Shown here piece by piece: positions 37,627-47,359 of a stretch of DNA of 64,000 nucleotides. The translations under genes were made by a program, and so were the position numbers. Under the pieces are notes generated by a model. It ran no database searches and was not told the origin of the DNA. It saw only the letters and a program-made list of their open reading frames with translations. Origin of the DNA: Corynebacterium camporealensis (GTDB lineage: Bacteria; Actinomycetota; Actinomycetes; Mycobacteriales; Mycobacteriaceae); contig NZ_CP011311.1 of the NCBI RefSeq assembly GCF_000980815.1, positions 1-64,000 on the forward strand. The letters are read 5' to 3'. Numbering within the stretch: the first letter of the stretch is position 1; every line of letters starts with the position of its first letter.

Positions 37627-39555
37627 CTAGGGCAGCAACGCATCGACTTCGAAGCGCCACAGACCAATTTCAACATCTTCATCCTTGCGGATGTTCTGAC
37701 CAGGGTTGATGTTGGTCCAGCCAATCTTGCCGGAGTCAACAGCAGCGCCCGTCGGAATTGGTTCGCGAACAATCAAGTCAGAACGCGAACCAGTCCAGCC
37801 GGCCTCGCGCAGCTCACGCACTGCTTGCTCCTCGTTGAGGCGCACCAGGTCCGGAGCCTTAATCAGCATGCCATTGGATACTTCCAGGGTAACCGTGCTG
37901 CCACGACCGATCTCGTTGCCTTCATCGGAAGCACTCAGCACCTGGTCTTCTGGCTCGAGCGAATCCACGGCATTGACCTCGACGTCGAAGTCCATGGACT
38001 CCAGCATGCTCACTGCCTGGCTACGATTCAGACCCGTCACGTCCGGCACGCGGACCTGTTCCTGGCCCAGCGAAACCGTCAGGCGCACCTCGCTGCCCTT
38101 GGAAATCTGCGAACCACCAGAAGGATTCTGGCTGATGACCTGACCTGCAGGAACATTGTCGTCGTTGGATTCTTCGATGTCGGGGTTGAGCTCGAGGCCG
38201 GCATCGGAAAGCGCTTGGCGTGCTTCATCCACGCTCATGCCCGTTACGTCCGGCACATCAGTGATCTCGCGACCCGAGGACACAGTCAGGGTGACCGAGG
38301 AGTTCTTCTGAAGCTCCGAACCCGCAGCCGGGTTGATGCGAATGGCATTGCCGCGCTCGATATCGGGGTTGGCCTCCTCATTCACGGTGACCAGCAGGCC
38401 CATTTCTTCCAGCTCAGCAACGACTTCCGCACGGGGACGATTCTCGACCTCCGGCACGATGACTGTGTTGGCATCCTGGGTCTGCTCGGTGTCATCGCTG
38501 CCATCGGACTGGAAGAAATCCCAGGCAAAGAAGGCCATGAGTGCAACCAGCACGGCGCCCAAGATGGCGGCGAGCCACTTCATCCAGGTAGCGCTGCCCT
38601 CATCCTCTTCGGCTGGCTCTTCCACCGGACGGGTCGATGCCACCGGAGCCTGCTGGGTAGGTTGCTCTTCGGCATCGCCAATGTGCGCGCGTGCGGCATT
38701 GGTGACCTTGTTGGCAGCAAGCAAGTCCAGGTCATCACCCATTTCCCACGCCGACTGGTAGCGGTCCGCCGGGTGCTTGGCCATGGCAGTCAGGGCCACA
38801 GCGTCCATGTTGACGCGCTGGGTCGGGGTGAGCGATGGGTCATCGATAAGCTCACTTGGCGGCGTCGGTTCTTCCTGAACGTGCTGGTAAGCCACCGCAA
38901 ACGGGGTCTCGCCTTCGAAAGGCGTGCGGGCCGTAATGGCTTCGTACATGACGCAGCCAAGGGCGTAGACGTCCGAGCGGGCATCGGCAGGCTTGCCTCG
39001 TGCCTGCTCCGGGGAGAGGTACTGCGCGGTGCCAATAACTGCCGATGTCTGCGTCATCGCCGACGTCGAATCATCCAGTGCACGGGCAATACCGAAGTCC
39101 ATGACCTTCACCTGGCCGGTGTTGGTCAACATGATGTTCGCCGGTTTCACATCGCGGTGAATGATGCCTGCCTCATGGGAGGCCTGGAGGGCATCGGCAA
39201 CGGGCTTCAAAATCTCTGCAGCTTCAGATGCAGGCAGCGCACCGTCCTCGCGAATGATGTCACGCAGGGTACGGCCATGGATGCGCTCCATGACGATATA
39301 GGGAATGGCCAGGCCATCATCGTCAAGCTCGCCGGTATCAAAAACGGCAACAATGTTCGGGTGGTTCAGCTTGCCCGAGTTCTGCGCTTCGCGACGAAAA
39401 CGCTCACGGAAATTCACATCCCGCGCCATCTCCGGGCGCAGCATCTTCACCGCGACCTCACGGCCCAGCACAACATCTTCGGCAGAATAGACCTCAGACA
39501 TGCCGCCGGTGCCAATGATTTGGCGCAGCTGGTATCGGTCATTGACCAAGGTCAT
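37627..39555 (-). CDS. pknB: Serine/threonine protein kinase PknB with PASTA domains
   Basis: Receptor kinase controlling cell shape and peptidoglycan synthesis. 642 residues: kinase domain (about 1-280; Gly loop GTGGMSEVY, catalytic HRDVKPANIML, DFGIA), a juxtamembrane linker, one membrane helix (about 335-355), and four extracellular PASTA repeats (each with PDV/PEV..G.....A...L...G) that sense muropeptides or lipid II. It starts one base after the pknA stop, last of the fhaA-to-pknB run. Confidence 0.97.
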   Translation of the reverse strand: MTLVNDRYQLRQIIGTGGMSEVYSAEDVVLGREVAVKMLRPEMARDVNFRERFRREAQNSGKLNHPNIVAVFDTGELDDDGLAIPYIVMERIHGRTLRDIIREDGALPASEAAEILKPVADALQASHEAGIIHRDVKPANIMLTNTGQVKVMDFGIARALDDSTSAMTQTSAVIGTAQYLSPEQARGKPADARSDVYALGCVMYEAITARTPFEGETPFAVAYQHVQEEPTPPSELIDDPSLTPTQRVNMDAVALTAMAKHPADRYQSAWEMGDDLDLLAANKVTNAARAHIGDAEEQPTQQAPVASTRPVEEPAEEDEGSATWMKWLAAILGAVLVALMAFFAWDFFQSDGSDDTEQTQDANTVIVPEVENRPRAEVVAELEEMGLLVTVNEEANPDIERGNAIRINPAAGSELQKNSSVTLTVSSGREITDVPDVTGMSVDEARQALSDAGLELNPDIEESNDDNVPAGQVISQNPSGGSQISKGSEVRLTVSLGQEQVRVPDVTGLNRSQAVSMLESMDFDVEVNAVDSLEPEDQVLSASDEGNEIGRGSTVTLEVSNGMLIKAPDLVRLNEEQAVRELREAGWTGSRSDLIVREPIPTGAAVDSGKIGWTNINPGQNIRKDEDVEIGLWRFEVDALLP

Positions 39556-41010
39556 TTAGTTGCCTTCCTCGGTAAGTGCGGTTGGCGCAGCATTATTAAT
39601 AGCGTCTTCTAAGGAGTCTAGCGGGTTTGACTCTTCCGGCTGCTCCGTTGGTTCTTCCTCAACCGTGGTCGGCCGGGGCTGAGTCTGCTGCGTTGGGCGC
39701 GGAACGAAAGTCGGCTCCTGCGTTGGCTCACGACGAGTTGGAGTATTGCGCTCTGGCTCATCGTCCTGGCGATTCGTCGTCTCGCGCTCGCGGGTCGGTT
39801 CCTCTTCCTGTGGCTCCTGCTCGGGAGTAACTACCTCAGTCGTTACCGGATCCGAGTACTCAGTGACCGTGACCGGATCTGGCGACGACGTCTCCGCACC
39901 ATCACCGTCGTCTTCGCCTGCAACCAGGCTGGCAAGGAAATAACCGCCGCCCAGCAGCGCCGCAGCACCAAGAGCGATCAGCAGACCGACGCCAAAGTTC
40001 TTTCCACCAAAGTTCTTCTTAGTGGTTCGTTTGGTGTCTGCAACTGGCGCAGCAGGCTGCATCGTCGTCGGGTTCGCGACGTTGGCGAGCATTTCCGTCG
40101 ATGCGGTCGGCGATGGCTCAGGTGCCACGCCAGCAAGAGCCGCCGACTGCGGTTGCGGTGGGCGCTTGCCCAGGCGAACTGCAGAAACGGCCAGTGCCAT
40201 CTCGTTGCCATCGACGTAGCGGGTGGTCGGATCCTTGCGAAGAGTAATGCCAATCAGTTCGCGCGCCGGGGCGCTAATCGATGTCGACAGCGCCTCCGGT
40301 GCCTGATTAATGTGTGCAAGAGCAACAGATACCGACGAGTCACCACTGAAAGGACGCTTGCCGGCGAGCATCTCGTAGCCCACCACGCCCAGCGAATAGA
40401 CATCGGAAGCTGCCTCGACTTCGAGGCCCTGGGCCTGTTCTGGCGAAACATATTGTGCAGTACCGACCACCATGCCGGTACGAGTCAGGGGAACCGCAGC
40501 CGCGGCCTTCGCGATACCAAAGTCAGTGATCTTGACCTGCCCGTTCTGGGTGATCATGAGGTTGCCCGGCTTGATGTCGCGGTGCACCAAGTTCATGCGG
40601 TGAATGATCGACAGGCCATGGGCGGCTTGCTCAAGAACATCGAGAGCCATCGCCTCATCCAGGGCACCCTCGCGGGCAAGCAGGTCTGCCAACGACTCAC
40701 CGCGTACGTATTCCAGCGCCATGAAGCAGAACTTGCGGCCGTTGTCTTCTAGCTCGCGATAGTCGTAGGTGGCCACGACGTTCTCAGAGTCGATGGACTC
40801 TGCGGCTTCGGCCTCGTTGCGAAAACGACTTAAGAACTCGACGTTGTCGGAGAACTCCGGGCGGAGTACCTTGATGGCGACTTCGCGGTCGTTGCGGACG
40901 TCGTCGGCAAGCCAGACGGTGGACATGCCGCCATGCCCAATCACCCATTGCAGCTGGTAGTCAGCGCCGATGAGTTCCTGAAGATGGTCCTTGTTATCGG
41001 CTGCTGGCAC
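39556..41010 (-). CDS. pknA: Serine/threonine protein kinase PknA
   Basis: 484-residue membrane kinase: kinase domain (VIGHGGMSTVWLADD, HRDIKPGNLMI, DFGIAKAAAAVPLTRTGMVVGTAQYVSPEQAQG), a membrane helix (about 345-370, FGVGLLIALGAAALLGGGYFLA), and a Pro/Thr/Glu/Arg-rich extracellular tail without PASTA repeats. It phosphorylates division and cell-wall proteins such as Wag31 and FtsZ in relatives. Its start overlaps the pbpA stop by one base. Confidence 0.97.
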   Translation of the reverse strand: MPAADNKDHLQELIGADYQLQWVIGHGGMSTVWLADDVRNDREVAIKVLRPEFSDNVEFLSRFRNEAEAAESIDSENVVATYDYRELEDNGRKFCFMALEYVRGESLADLLAREGALDEAMALDVLEQAAHGLSIIHRMNLVHRDIKPGNLMITQNGQVKITDFGIAKAAAAVPLTRTGMVVGTAQYVSPEQAQGLEVEAASDVYSLGVVGYEMLAGKRPFSGDSSVSVALAHINQAPEALSTSISAPARELIGITLRKDPTTRYVDGNEMALAVSAVRLGKRPPQPQSAALAGVAPEPSPTASTEMLANVANPTTMQPAAPVADTKRTTKKNFGGKNFGVGLLIALGAAALLGGGYFLASLVAGEDDGDGAETSSPDPVTVTEYSDPVTTEVVTPEQEPQEEEPTRERETTNRQDDEPERNTPTRREPTQEPTFVPRPTQQTQPRPTTVEEEPTEQPEESNPLDSLEDAINNAAPTALTEEGN

Positions 41011-42446
41011 TACTGCTCACCTCCTTCGTAAGCGCGAATCATCGCACGCCCAATAGGAGCCGAGAGCTGACCGCCGGTCGCGGACTGGCCGATGTTGCCG
41101 CCATCCTTCACGACGACACCCACCGCAATATCCTGTTCCGGATCAAAAGCCACGTACCAAGCGTGCGGCGGCATACCGTCGCCGTGCTCTGCAGTACCGG
41201 TCTTGGAGGCGAAAGCGTTGCCGTCGTAGCCGGCGGTCTGACGCTCGGAGGCGAACATCAGGTCGCGAATCGTAGCTGCGGTTTCTTCGTCGACAGCATC
41301 GGCAGCCTTGCGCGGACGAGTCGAGCGAATCTCATTCATCTGCGGGTCAGTGATGCGCTCCACCAGGTAGGGACGCATGCGCTTGCCGTCGTTAGCCACG
41401 GTGCCAGCCATAATGGCAGCCTGCAGCGCGGACATGGTGACGTCGCGCTGGCCGATGGAGGACTGGGCGGTGGCGGCGGCATCGGAAAGCTCGCCCAAAT
41501 TGCCCGGGGACACACCGACGCCGAGGTCAGTGTAGTTCTCGCCCACGCCGAAGCCCTCTGCGTATTTGCGCAGTTCGTCGGCACCAATCTGCTCCGACAT
41601 CTGCACGAATGCAGTATTGCAAGACAGTGCGAATGCGGTCTGTAGGGTGACCGTCTCCGAACCACCACAGGTTTGGTTGTTGTAGTTGGTCAGCTCGGTG
41701 ACAGTATCCGGCAGCACGATGGAGTTCGCGCCGGTCAGCGAGGAGCTCGGGTCATAGCCATTGTTCAGACCAGCCGCGGTGGTGATGATCTTGAAAATCG
41801 AACCTGGAGGCAGAGTCTCTTGCGCAGCATGGTTGAGCAGCGGATTGCCTGGCTGTTCCTGCAGGTTGGCCCATGCGGTCTCAGCATCCGGGCCAATCAG
41901 GTCTTGCGAGTTGTAGCTGGGGCTGGACGCCATGGCCAAAATCTTGCCTGTCGATGGCTGAATAGCCACCGCCGAACCCTGGAAACCCTGGTCCGCGAGC
42001 TGGTGGTACGCAAATTCCTGCAGCTGCGGATTTACTGAGACCTCAACGTTGGCACCGGCTTGCTGCTCACCAGTGAGCGCGTCAATCCAGTTGCGTGCCA
42101 GTAGCGAATCATCGGTGCCGTTGAGGATGTCGTTCTGGGAGTTTTCCAACTGGGCGGCACCAAATTGTGTCGACAAGTAGCCCGTGATCGGGGCAAAGGC
42201 CGGCGAACCGGTCGGATAGGAGCGCGAGTAGGTTTCGTCCTCGTTCATCGTGGACTGCGCCAGCACGGTGTCATCGGCAAAGATCTGCCCGCGCGGGGTG
42301 GTCTGCATTTCCAGAAAGCCGCGCATGTTCTTTGGGTTGTGCGCGTACTTGTCATCGGAAAATGCCTGAATGACCGTCAGGTTGACCAACAGAATCGTGG
42401 TCATCACCAGGGCGAAGATGGCCGTGATGCGAATGGACTTGTTCAT
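41010..42446 (-). CDS. pbpA: Penicillin-binding protein PbpA (class B transpeptidase)
   Basis: Cell-wall transpeptidase, 478 residues with a single N-terminal membrane anchor and a C-terminal domain carrying the three active-site motifs: SxxK in PPGSIFKIITT, SxN in ALSCNTAF, and KTG in FASKTGTAEHGDGMPPHAWYVAF. It works with the RodA glycosyltransferase encoded just upstream (the two genes overlap as ATGA). Confidence 0.96.
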   Translation of the reverse strand: MNKSIRITAIFALVMTTILLVNLTVIQAFSDDKYAHNPKNMRGFLEMQTTPRGQIFADDTVLAQSTMNEDETYSRSYPTGSPAFAPITGYLSTQFGAAQLENSQNDILNGTDDSLLARNWIDALTGEQQAGANVEVSVNPQLQEFAYHQLADQGFQGSAVAIQPSTGKILAMASSPSYNSQDLIGPDAETAWANLQEQPGNPLLNHAAQETLPPGSIFKIITTAAGLNNGYDPSSSLTGANSIVLPDTVTELTNYNNQTCGGSETVTLQTAFALSCNTAFVQMSEQIGADELRKYAEGFGVGENYTDLGVGVSPGNLGELSDAAATAQSSIGQRDVTMSALQAAIMAGTVANDGKRMRPYLVERITDPQMNEIRSTRPRKAADAVDEETAATIRDLMFASERQTAGYDGNAFASKTGTAEHGDGMPPHAWYVAFDPEQDIAVGVVVKDGGNIGQSATGGQLSAPIGRAMIRAYEGGEQ

Positions 42447-43798
42447 CGACGAGCCTCCTGAACTGCCGGGAACATCGAAGTGTCACCCGCCGCATTCGAG
42501 GTGGAAGAGTCTTCCACCGGACGACGAGCAGAGTTAGAGATGCGCAGCAGAATGGCAAGCAGAATGTAGTTTGCCATGAGAGAGGAGCCACCAGCCGACA
42601 TGAACGGGGTGGTCAGACCGGTCATCGGCAGCAGTGCGGAAATACCGCCTGTCACCACGAAGACCTGGACTGCAAGAGTAAGAGCCAGACCAGCAGCCAC
42701 CAGCTTGCCGTAAGTGTCACGGCAGGTCAGCGCGGTGTTGAAGCCGCGGGCGACCAGCATGGCAAACAGAATCAGCACGCCAGCCAGACCAATCAGACCG
42801 AACTCCTCGCCGATACCAGCAAGGATGAAGTCTGAGTGAGCCACCGGAACCAGCTCCGGATGGCCCTGGCCCAGACCAGAACCGGAAATGCCGCCAGAGG
42901 ACATGCCAAACAGTGACTGGGAGAGCTGGTAGCCCGTGCCGTCGTAGTTGGCCAGAGGGTCGAGGAAGTTAGAGAAACGCTGCTGAATCTTATCGGAGAC
43001 CTGGTAAATACCAAAGGCACCGACGCCCACCAGCAGCACGCCAATGACCAGCCAGGAGGTACGCCCGGTGGCCATGTAGAGCATGCCCAGCACCGTCGAG
43101 AACAGCAGCAGTGCCGGACCGAAGTCATTCGAGATGCCCATGATCAGAATCGCGATGGCCCACACCACGAGGATCGGTGCGAGGTCGCGCAGACGCGGCA
43201 GCGACAGCCCCAGGAAGCGATAACCCGCAACAGTAAACAGCGAGCGCTTCTGCATCAGCAGCATGGCGAAGAACAAGATCAGCAGGATCTTGGAGAACTC
43301 ACCAGGCTGAATAGAGATGGGGCCGAGGCGTAGCCAAATGCGGGCCTCCACGCCATCCGGCTGTGGCCAGACCAGCGGCAGGGCCAGCAGAATCAGGCCC
43401 AGTGCGCCCAGAATGTAGGAATAGCGCGTCAGCGATCTGTGATCGCGCAACACCACTATTACGGCGACAAAGAGCACCAAGCCGACCAGGGTCCAGATGA
43501 CCTGGCGAACGGCCAGACCACCATCGTTAGTCAGGTCCAGGCGGGCCAGCATGATGAGACCAATGCCGTTCAACACAGCCACGATGGGCAGCATGATTTG
43601 GTCAGCATGCGGGGCTAAGAAACACAGCGCCAGGTGTGCAATCGTAAACGCACCGATGAAACCACCGATGAGGTAGAGCACGTCGAGGGTCAGAATGTTG
43701 TCCTGGGATAACTCCAGGCTGACCAGCGTGATGGCAAAAACTACGGCGGCGAGAATGAGCAGGCCGAGTTCAGTACCACGGCTAGAAAATGTCTTCAT
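42443..43798 (-). CDS. rodA: SEDS-family peptidoglycan glycosyltransferase RodA/FtsW
   Basis: 451-residue protein with about ten to twelve membrane segments and the SEDS motifs (LRLGPISIQPGEFSKILLILFFA, GISNDFGPALLLFS, SGSGLGQGHPELVPVAHSDFILAGIGEEFGLIG, NYILLAILLRISN). It polymerises glycan chains from lipid II and pairs with PbpA. Start and stop overlap the neighbours by 1 and 4 bases. Confidence 0.96.
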   Translation of the reverse strand: MKTFSSRGTELGLLILAAVVFAITLVSLELSQDNILTLDVLYLIGGFIGAFTIAHLALCFLAPHADQIMLPIVAVLNGIGLIMLARLDLTNDGGLAVRQVIWTLVGLVLFVAVIVVLRDHRSLTRYSYILGALGLILLALPLVWPQPDGVEARIWLRLGPISIQPGEFSKILLILFFAMLLMQKRSLFTVAGYRFLGLSLPRLRDLAPILVVWAIAILIMGISNDFGPALLLFSTVLGMLYMATGRTSWLVIGVLLVGVGAFGIYQVSDKIQQRFSNFLDPLANYDGTGYQLSQSLFGMSSGGISGSGLGQGHPELVPVAHSDFILAGIGEEFGLIGLAGVLILFAMLVARGFNTALTCRDTYGKLVAAGLALTLAVQVFVVTGGISALLPMTGLTTPFMSAGGSSLMANYILLAILLRISNSARRPVEDSSTSNAAGDTSMFPAVQEARR

Positions 43799-45135
43799 TA
43801 CTTCACCTCCCGGCAGTTCACTCCCGGTTTCTGAGTGGATTCTTTATCGTTTGCAGCCTGAATACACGGCTCGAGCACCTTGTCCGATAGCCGCGACAGG
43901 TGGGTCTGAATTTCATCGCGCGAACCGGAAGGCACGTTACCGACGGCAGCGCGCTCAGTTTCGGGAAGATCGGTGACCTTGAAAGGCGCATCATCGCCGG
44001 AGCATTCCTCACCCGACAAGCGCAGCGCACCGTCCTCAGTCAGACAGGCGTGCTGGTCAGTGTGGTGCAAACTACGGCCAAAAACCTCAAAATCGGCGCC
44101 TTGCTGGATACTGAGGCGCTCTTGATCGTCGACCGCAAGATAGTAATTGTTGTCTAGATAGCTTTTGGCCCACAGGCCACCACCAGCTACTAGCGCAATC
44201 ACAATCACCAGCGCAGCGAGTATTTTCCAGCCGCCGCGCTTCTTCTTTTCGGGAGGCTCGGCAGGCTCTGCCTCCACCTCTTCTGGCACTCGCGCGACAG
44301 AGGCAGGGGCAGCCGGCGGACGATTCAATGCCGCAGCCCGACTAGCAGCCGAATCCGGATGCGTCGGTTCTGGAACCTCACCCGCCAGTGCACCGGCAGT
44401 CACCGGCTTGGCATCGGAAGGTCCCTCCTGGACCTCTGCAATCACCATGGTCACGTTGTCCGGACCACCCGAACGCAGCGCGAGCTCAATCAGCTTCGAC
44501 GCAGCCTCTTCGATGGTGCCCTGACCCAGCGCCACCTCAATCGTGGAGGCAGTCACCGGATCCGACAGACCATCCGAGCACAGCAGAATGCGGTCGCCCG
44601 GCTTGGCATCCAGCATGAACAGCGTCGGATCCACATCGCGACCCGTATACGCCTTCAAAATCAGCGACTTCTGTGGGTGGGAAGAGACATCTTCGGGGTT
44701 GAGCTTGCCTTCATCGACAAGCGATTGCACATACGTATCGTCTTTGGTGATCTGCTTCAGCTTGCCGTCGCGCAGCAGGTAACCGCGCGAATCGCCGACG
44801 TGGCACACGCCAAACTCGCGGCCATTAAACAGCGCGGCCGAAAGTGTCGTGCCCATGCCTTCGGTTTCGGCGTGCTCACGCACATGCTTTGCGATGGCCC
44901 CATTCGCATCATTGGCAGCCATCCCCAGAAGCGCCAACATATCGTTGTCGCCTGGGTCCTTATCCAAGTGCTCGAGGTGGGTGACCATCAGCTGGGAGGC
45001 GACTTCGCCTGCGGCGTGGCCACCCATGCCATCGGCAAGCACCAGCAAATGCGGACCTGCGTAGGCCGAATCCTCATTGTTGTCGCGGACCAAACCCCGG
45101 TCGGAGGCCGCTGTAAAACGCAAACTCAAACTCAT
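43798..45135 (-). CDS. pstP: PP2C-type serine/threonine phosphatase PstP
   Basis: Reverses PknA/PknB phosphorylation. 445 residues: N-terminal PP2C domain (about 1-235) with metal-binding RGLVRDNNEDSAYAG, ADGMGGHAAGEVAS, GDSRGYLLRDG, LCSDGLSD and GPDNVTMVIAEV; a proline-rich linker; one membrane helix (about 305-325); and an external C-terminal domain with four or more cysteines. Coupled by ATGA overlap to fhaB upstream. Confidence 0.96.
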   Translation of the reverse strand: MSLSLRFTAASDRGLVRDNNEDSAYAGPHLLVLADGMGGHAAGEVASQLMVTHLEHLDKDPGDNDMLALLGMAANDANGAIAKHVREHAETEGMGTTLSAALFNGREFGVCHVGDSRGYLLRDGKLKQITKDDTYVQSLVDEGKLNPEDVSSHPQKSLILKAYTGRDVDPTLFMLDAKPGDRILLCSDGLSDPVTASTIEVALGQGTIEEAASKLIELALRSGGPDNVTMVIAEVQEGPSDAKPVTAGALAGEVPEPTHPDSAASRAAALNRPPAAPASVARVPEEVEAEPAEPPEKKKRGGWKILAALVIVIALVAGGGLWAKSYLDNNYYLAVDDQERLSIQQGADFEVFGRSLHHTDQHACLTEDGALRLSGEECSGDDAPFKVTDLPETERAAVGNVPSGSRDEIQTHLSRLSDKVLEPCIQAANDKESTQKPGVNCREVK

Positions 45136-45584
45136 GCCATCAACCTCACGGTGGTGCGGCCGAGCTTGATGTCCGTGTCCACACCAACTCGCTCCGGCTG
45201 ATCAATACGCACGCCACTGACAAAAGTGCCGTTGCGCGACTCCAGGTCCTCGACGAACCACTCGCTGCCGCGACGGAACAGACGTGCATGATGGCCCGAG
45301 GAGTAATCATCCCCGGTTACAAAGTCGCAGTCCTGCGCACGGCCCAAGGTGCAATCCTCCAGGCGGCCGAGTTCCATGTGGCTGCCACGCAGGGGGCCAT
45401 CCACGATAGAAATCTGCCGTGGGGTTTCCTTGCGCGCGTCCGAACGACGCGGCGCAGACGAGGCCTGGTACACGCCCGCTGCCTTGTTGGCATCGCGACG
45501 CATGGCATTGAGGGCCACCAGGATGAACAGCCAGAGCAGCACCAGCAAACCGATGCGCAAGGCCAGCAACACGACGGAATCCAT
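45132..45584 (-). CDS. fhaB: FHA-domain protein FhaB (FipA)
   Basis: 150 residues: an N-terminal membrane helix (about 5-27) and a C-terminal FHA domain that binds phosphothreonine (LGRLEDCTLGRAQDCDFVTGDDYSSGHHARLFRRGSEWFVEDLESRNGTFVSG). In mycobacteria it links kinase signalling to division. It lies between fhaA (55 bases upstream) and pstP. Confidence 0.95.
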   Translation of the reverse strand: MDSVVLLALRIGLLVLLWLFILVALNAMRRDANKAAGVYQASSAPRRSDARKETPRQISIVDGPLRGSHMELGRLEDCTLGRAQDCDFVTGDDYSSGHHARLFRRGSEWFVEDLESRNGTFVSGVRIDQPERVGVDTDIKLGRTTVRLMA

Positions 45585-45639
45585 GGTGACCTCCCTTTCT
45601 TAAAACTCTACTTGCTTCTAAATTTATCTTTTAAATTTA

Positions 45640-46449
45640 TTACGCGTCGAGGCCCGTGATGCGGACCTCAATGTGGGAGTGGCCCAGGGTGATGACGTCG
45701 CCATCGGCAAGCAGCCAGTTTTCGATAGGCGTGTCATTCACGGTGGTGCCATTGGTGGACTGCAGGTCCACGAGCACAGCATCCTGGCCGTTCCAGGTAA
45801 TCTCCGCATGCTGGCGGGACACACCGGTATCCGGCAGACGCAGGTGTGCATCATTGGAACGACCAATAATGTTCGAACCCTCATGCACGTGGTACACGCG
45901 AGAGGAACCGTCCTGCAGCATCAAATTGACCGCGGGGCCCTGCGGTTCCGGCTTTTCTTCGGGCTTCTGGGCGATAAACGCAGTGGTTGCGGCCTCATCG
46001 GGCTGGGTCATCGAGTCCTCCTGATCGTGATCTTCATGGAAAATAGCGTCGAAACCGGTCTCTTCGCTCGGCTCATGGTCGATGAAAGACGACACTCGGA
46101 GCTGTCCAGTACGCAGCGCCGACTCCTCCGCAATCCGCACCACCACCGGGGCCGCAAGCGACCACCCGTTGTTGCGAATGAAGCGAGTGAGCTGGTCTTC
46201 GATGTTGGCTGGCAGCTCTCGGTTTTGGGACAAGTTCTCCAAGTCCTTCGAGGACACGCCAACCAACATGACGTTTGGACTATAGAGGCGATCATCATCG
46301 CCGCGGGCCAGGTTGTCCTGGACTTCCTGTTTCAGCAATTCCTCAATCTCTGCGGGAACGACCTTCCCACCAAAGACGAAGGCCATGCCATTATCCAGGC
46401 CGCGTTGCATGGCGGAGTCCCACTTGGCCAGCTTGGCAAGCAATGCCAT
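45640..46449 (-). CDS. fhaA: FHA-domain protein FhaA (DUF3662)
   Basis: 269 residues: an N-terminal DUF3662 domain (about 1-120, ending FIRNNGWSLAAPVVVRIAEES), an acidic linker, and a C-terminal FHA domain (YHVHEGSNIIGRSNDAHLRLPDTGVSRQHAEITWNGQDAVLVDLQSTNGTTVNDTPI). It recruits phosphorylated partners in envelope regulation. It is the first gene of the seven-gene run to pknB. AGGAGGCCTGCCT lies before the ATG. The 200 bases upstream hold the operon promoter region and no gene. Confidence 0.95.
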   Translation of the reverse strand: MALLAKLAKWDSAMQRGLDNGMAFVFGGKVVPAEIEELLKQEVQDNLARGDDDRLYSPNVMLVGVSSKDLENLSQNRELPANIEDQLTRFIRNNGWSLAAPVVVRIAEESALRTGQLRVSSFIDHEPSEETGFDAIFHEDHDQEDSMTQPDEAATTAFIAQKPEEKPEPQGPAVNLMLQDGSSRVYHVHEGSNIIGRSNDAHLRLPDTGVSRQHAEITWNGQDAVLVDLQSTNGTTVNDTPIENWLLADGDVITLGHSHIEVRITGLDA

Positions 46450-46650
46450 AGGCAGGCCTCCTTTTCCATACTCTGTAGTCCAATTGGTTTGTCTATTATA
46501 GGGCTAACCCCTAAAGAAACGTAGACGCAGCGCATTAAGTTCCCAAGATCCCCCCAGTTTTTGCGGAATTTTTACGCTTTGGCCTGCGGATTTGTATAAG
46601 TCTGTAGGGGTCGTGCTATCTTAATCAAGTCGCCAAGACATCAATACCCT

Positions 46651-46738
46651 GCCCGGGTGGCGGAATTGGCAGACGCGCTGGCTTCAGGTGCCAGTGTCCT
46701 TATAGGACGTGCGGGTTCAAGTCCCGCCCCGGGCACCA
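46651..46738 (+). tRNA. tRNA-Leu (CAG)
   Basis: Acceptor GCCCGGG pairs with CCCGGGC (46728-46734), the long variable arm is typical of leucine tRNA, anticodon stem CTGGC/GCCAG encloses loop TTCAGGT (anticodon CAG), and CCA is encoded. All IS and resistance genes begin downstream of it, so it marks the edge of the accessory segment. Confidence 0.95.
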
Positions 46739-46762
46739 CGAGCAGTTCAACAAACTGCTACA

Positions 46763-46812
46763 CCGGAGGTCACAAACTCGAAAGGGTTTGTGACCTCCGG
46801 TTTCTTTCTTTT
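46763..46812 (+). terminator. Strong terminator after tRNA-Leu
   Basis: A perfect 15-base stem (CCGGAGGTCACAAAC at 46763-46777, complement at 46786-46800) is followed by TTTCTTTCTTTTTC. Confidence 0.95.
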
Positions 46813-46938
46813 TCTGAACTTTAGCGGTCGAGGATTGCAAGTGTGGGGATTTACATCCTAACTCCCGCTCTCGCCTGTCGAACTCTTGTTTTCGATGGTG
46901 TCAATAAGTCATCTCGCTTGTTGTCTTGGTCTGACGGC

Positions 46939-47359
46939 CTTGGCCAGGAAACGTTTCGCTGCGGCGACGTTACGCTTTGGGGACAGGTAAAAATCCAGGG
47001 TATGCCCGCCCGCGGTGATGGCCCGATAGAGATAGCACCACCTGCCGCCGACCCGGATATAGGTCTCGTCCACCCGCCAGGACCGGGCCTGCCAATCCGG
47101 GACTTGTCGGTACCACTGTGTTTGCTTGTCCAGCTCAGGAGCATATTTCTGGTCCCAGCGGTAGATGGTGCTGTGATCGACTGGCACGCCCCGCTGAAGT
47201 CATTATTTCCTCCAGATCGCGGTAGCTGAGCCCGTAGCGGCAGTACCACCGCACTGCTCACAGAATGATGTCACGGGGGAAATGACGACCGGAGAAGATG
47301 CCCATGGCTGTGATTATTTCACGTCGCTCTTCCTACTGCCCCAACTTTGCAACAGCACC
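46939..47359 (-). mobile_element. IS6-family element remnant (first copy)
   Basis: Matches the intact copy at 59782-60625 from about 46939 to its right inverted repeat (..TTTGCAACAGCACC, ending 47359). The transposase frame is broken: a Trp codon near the N terminus is TGA (ILW to IL*), a frameshift follows near 47190, and the 3' part is lost after AAAKRFLAK. Residual protein 46909-47187 (VDHSTIYRWDQKYAPELDKQTQWYRQVPDWQARSWRVDETYIRVGGRWCYLYRA...) keeps only the first catalytic Asp. Confidence 0.85.

Noticed and set aside
37825..39612. 595-residue open frame opposite pknB
   Set aside because: Shadow of pknB; it crosses the pknA/pknB junction and has no recognisable domain.
46651..46738. tRNA-Leu as an integration site with a repeated 3' end
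   Set aside because: I found no second copy of the tRNA 3' end downstream within the window; the other boundary may be outside it.
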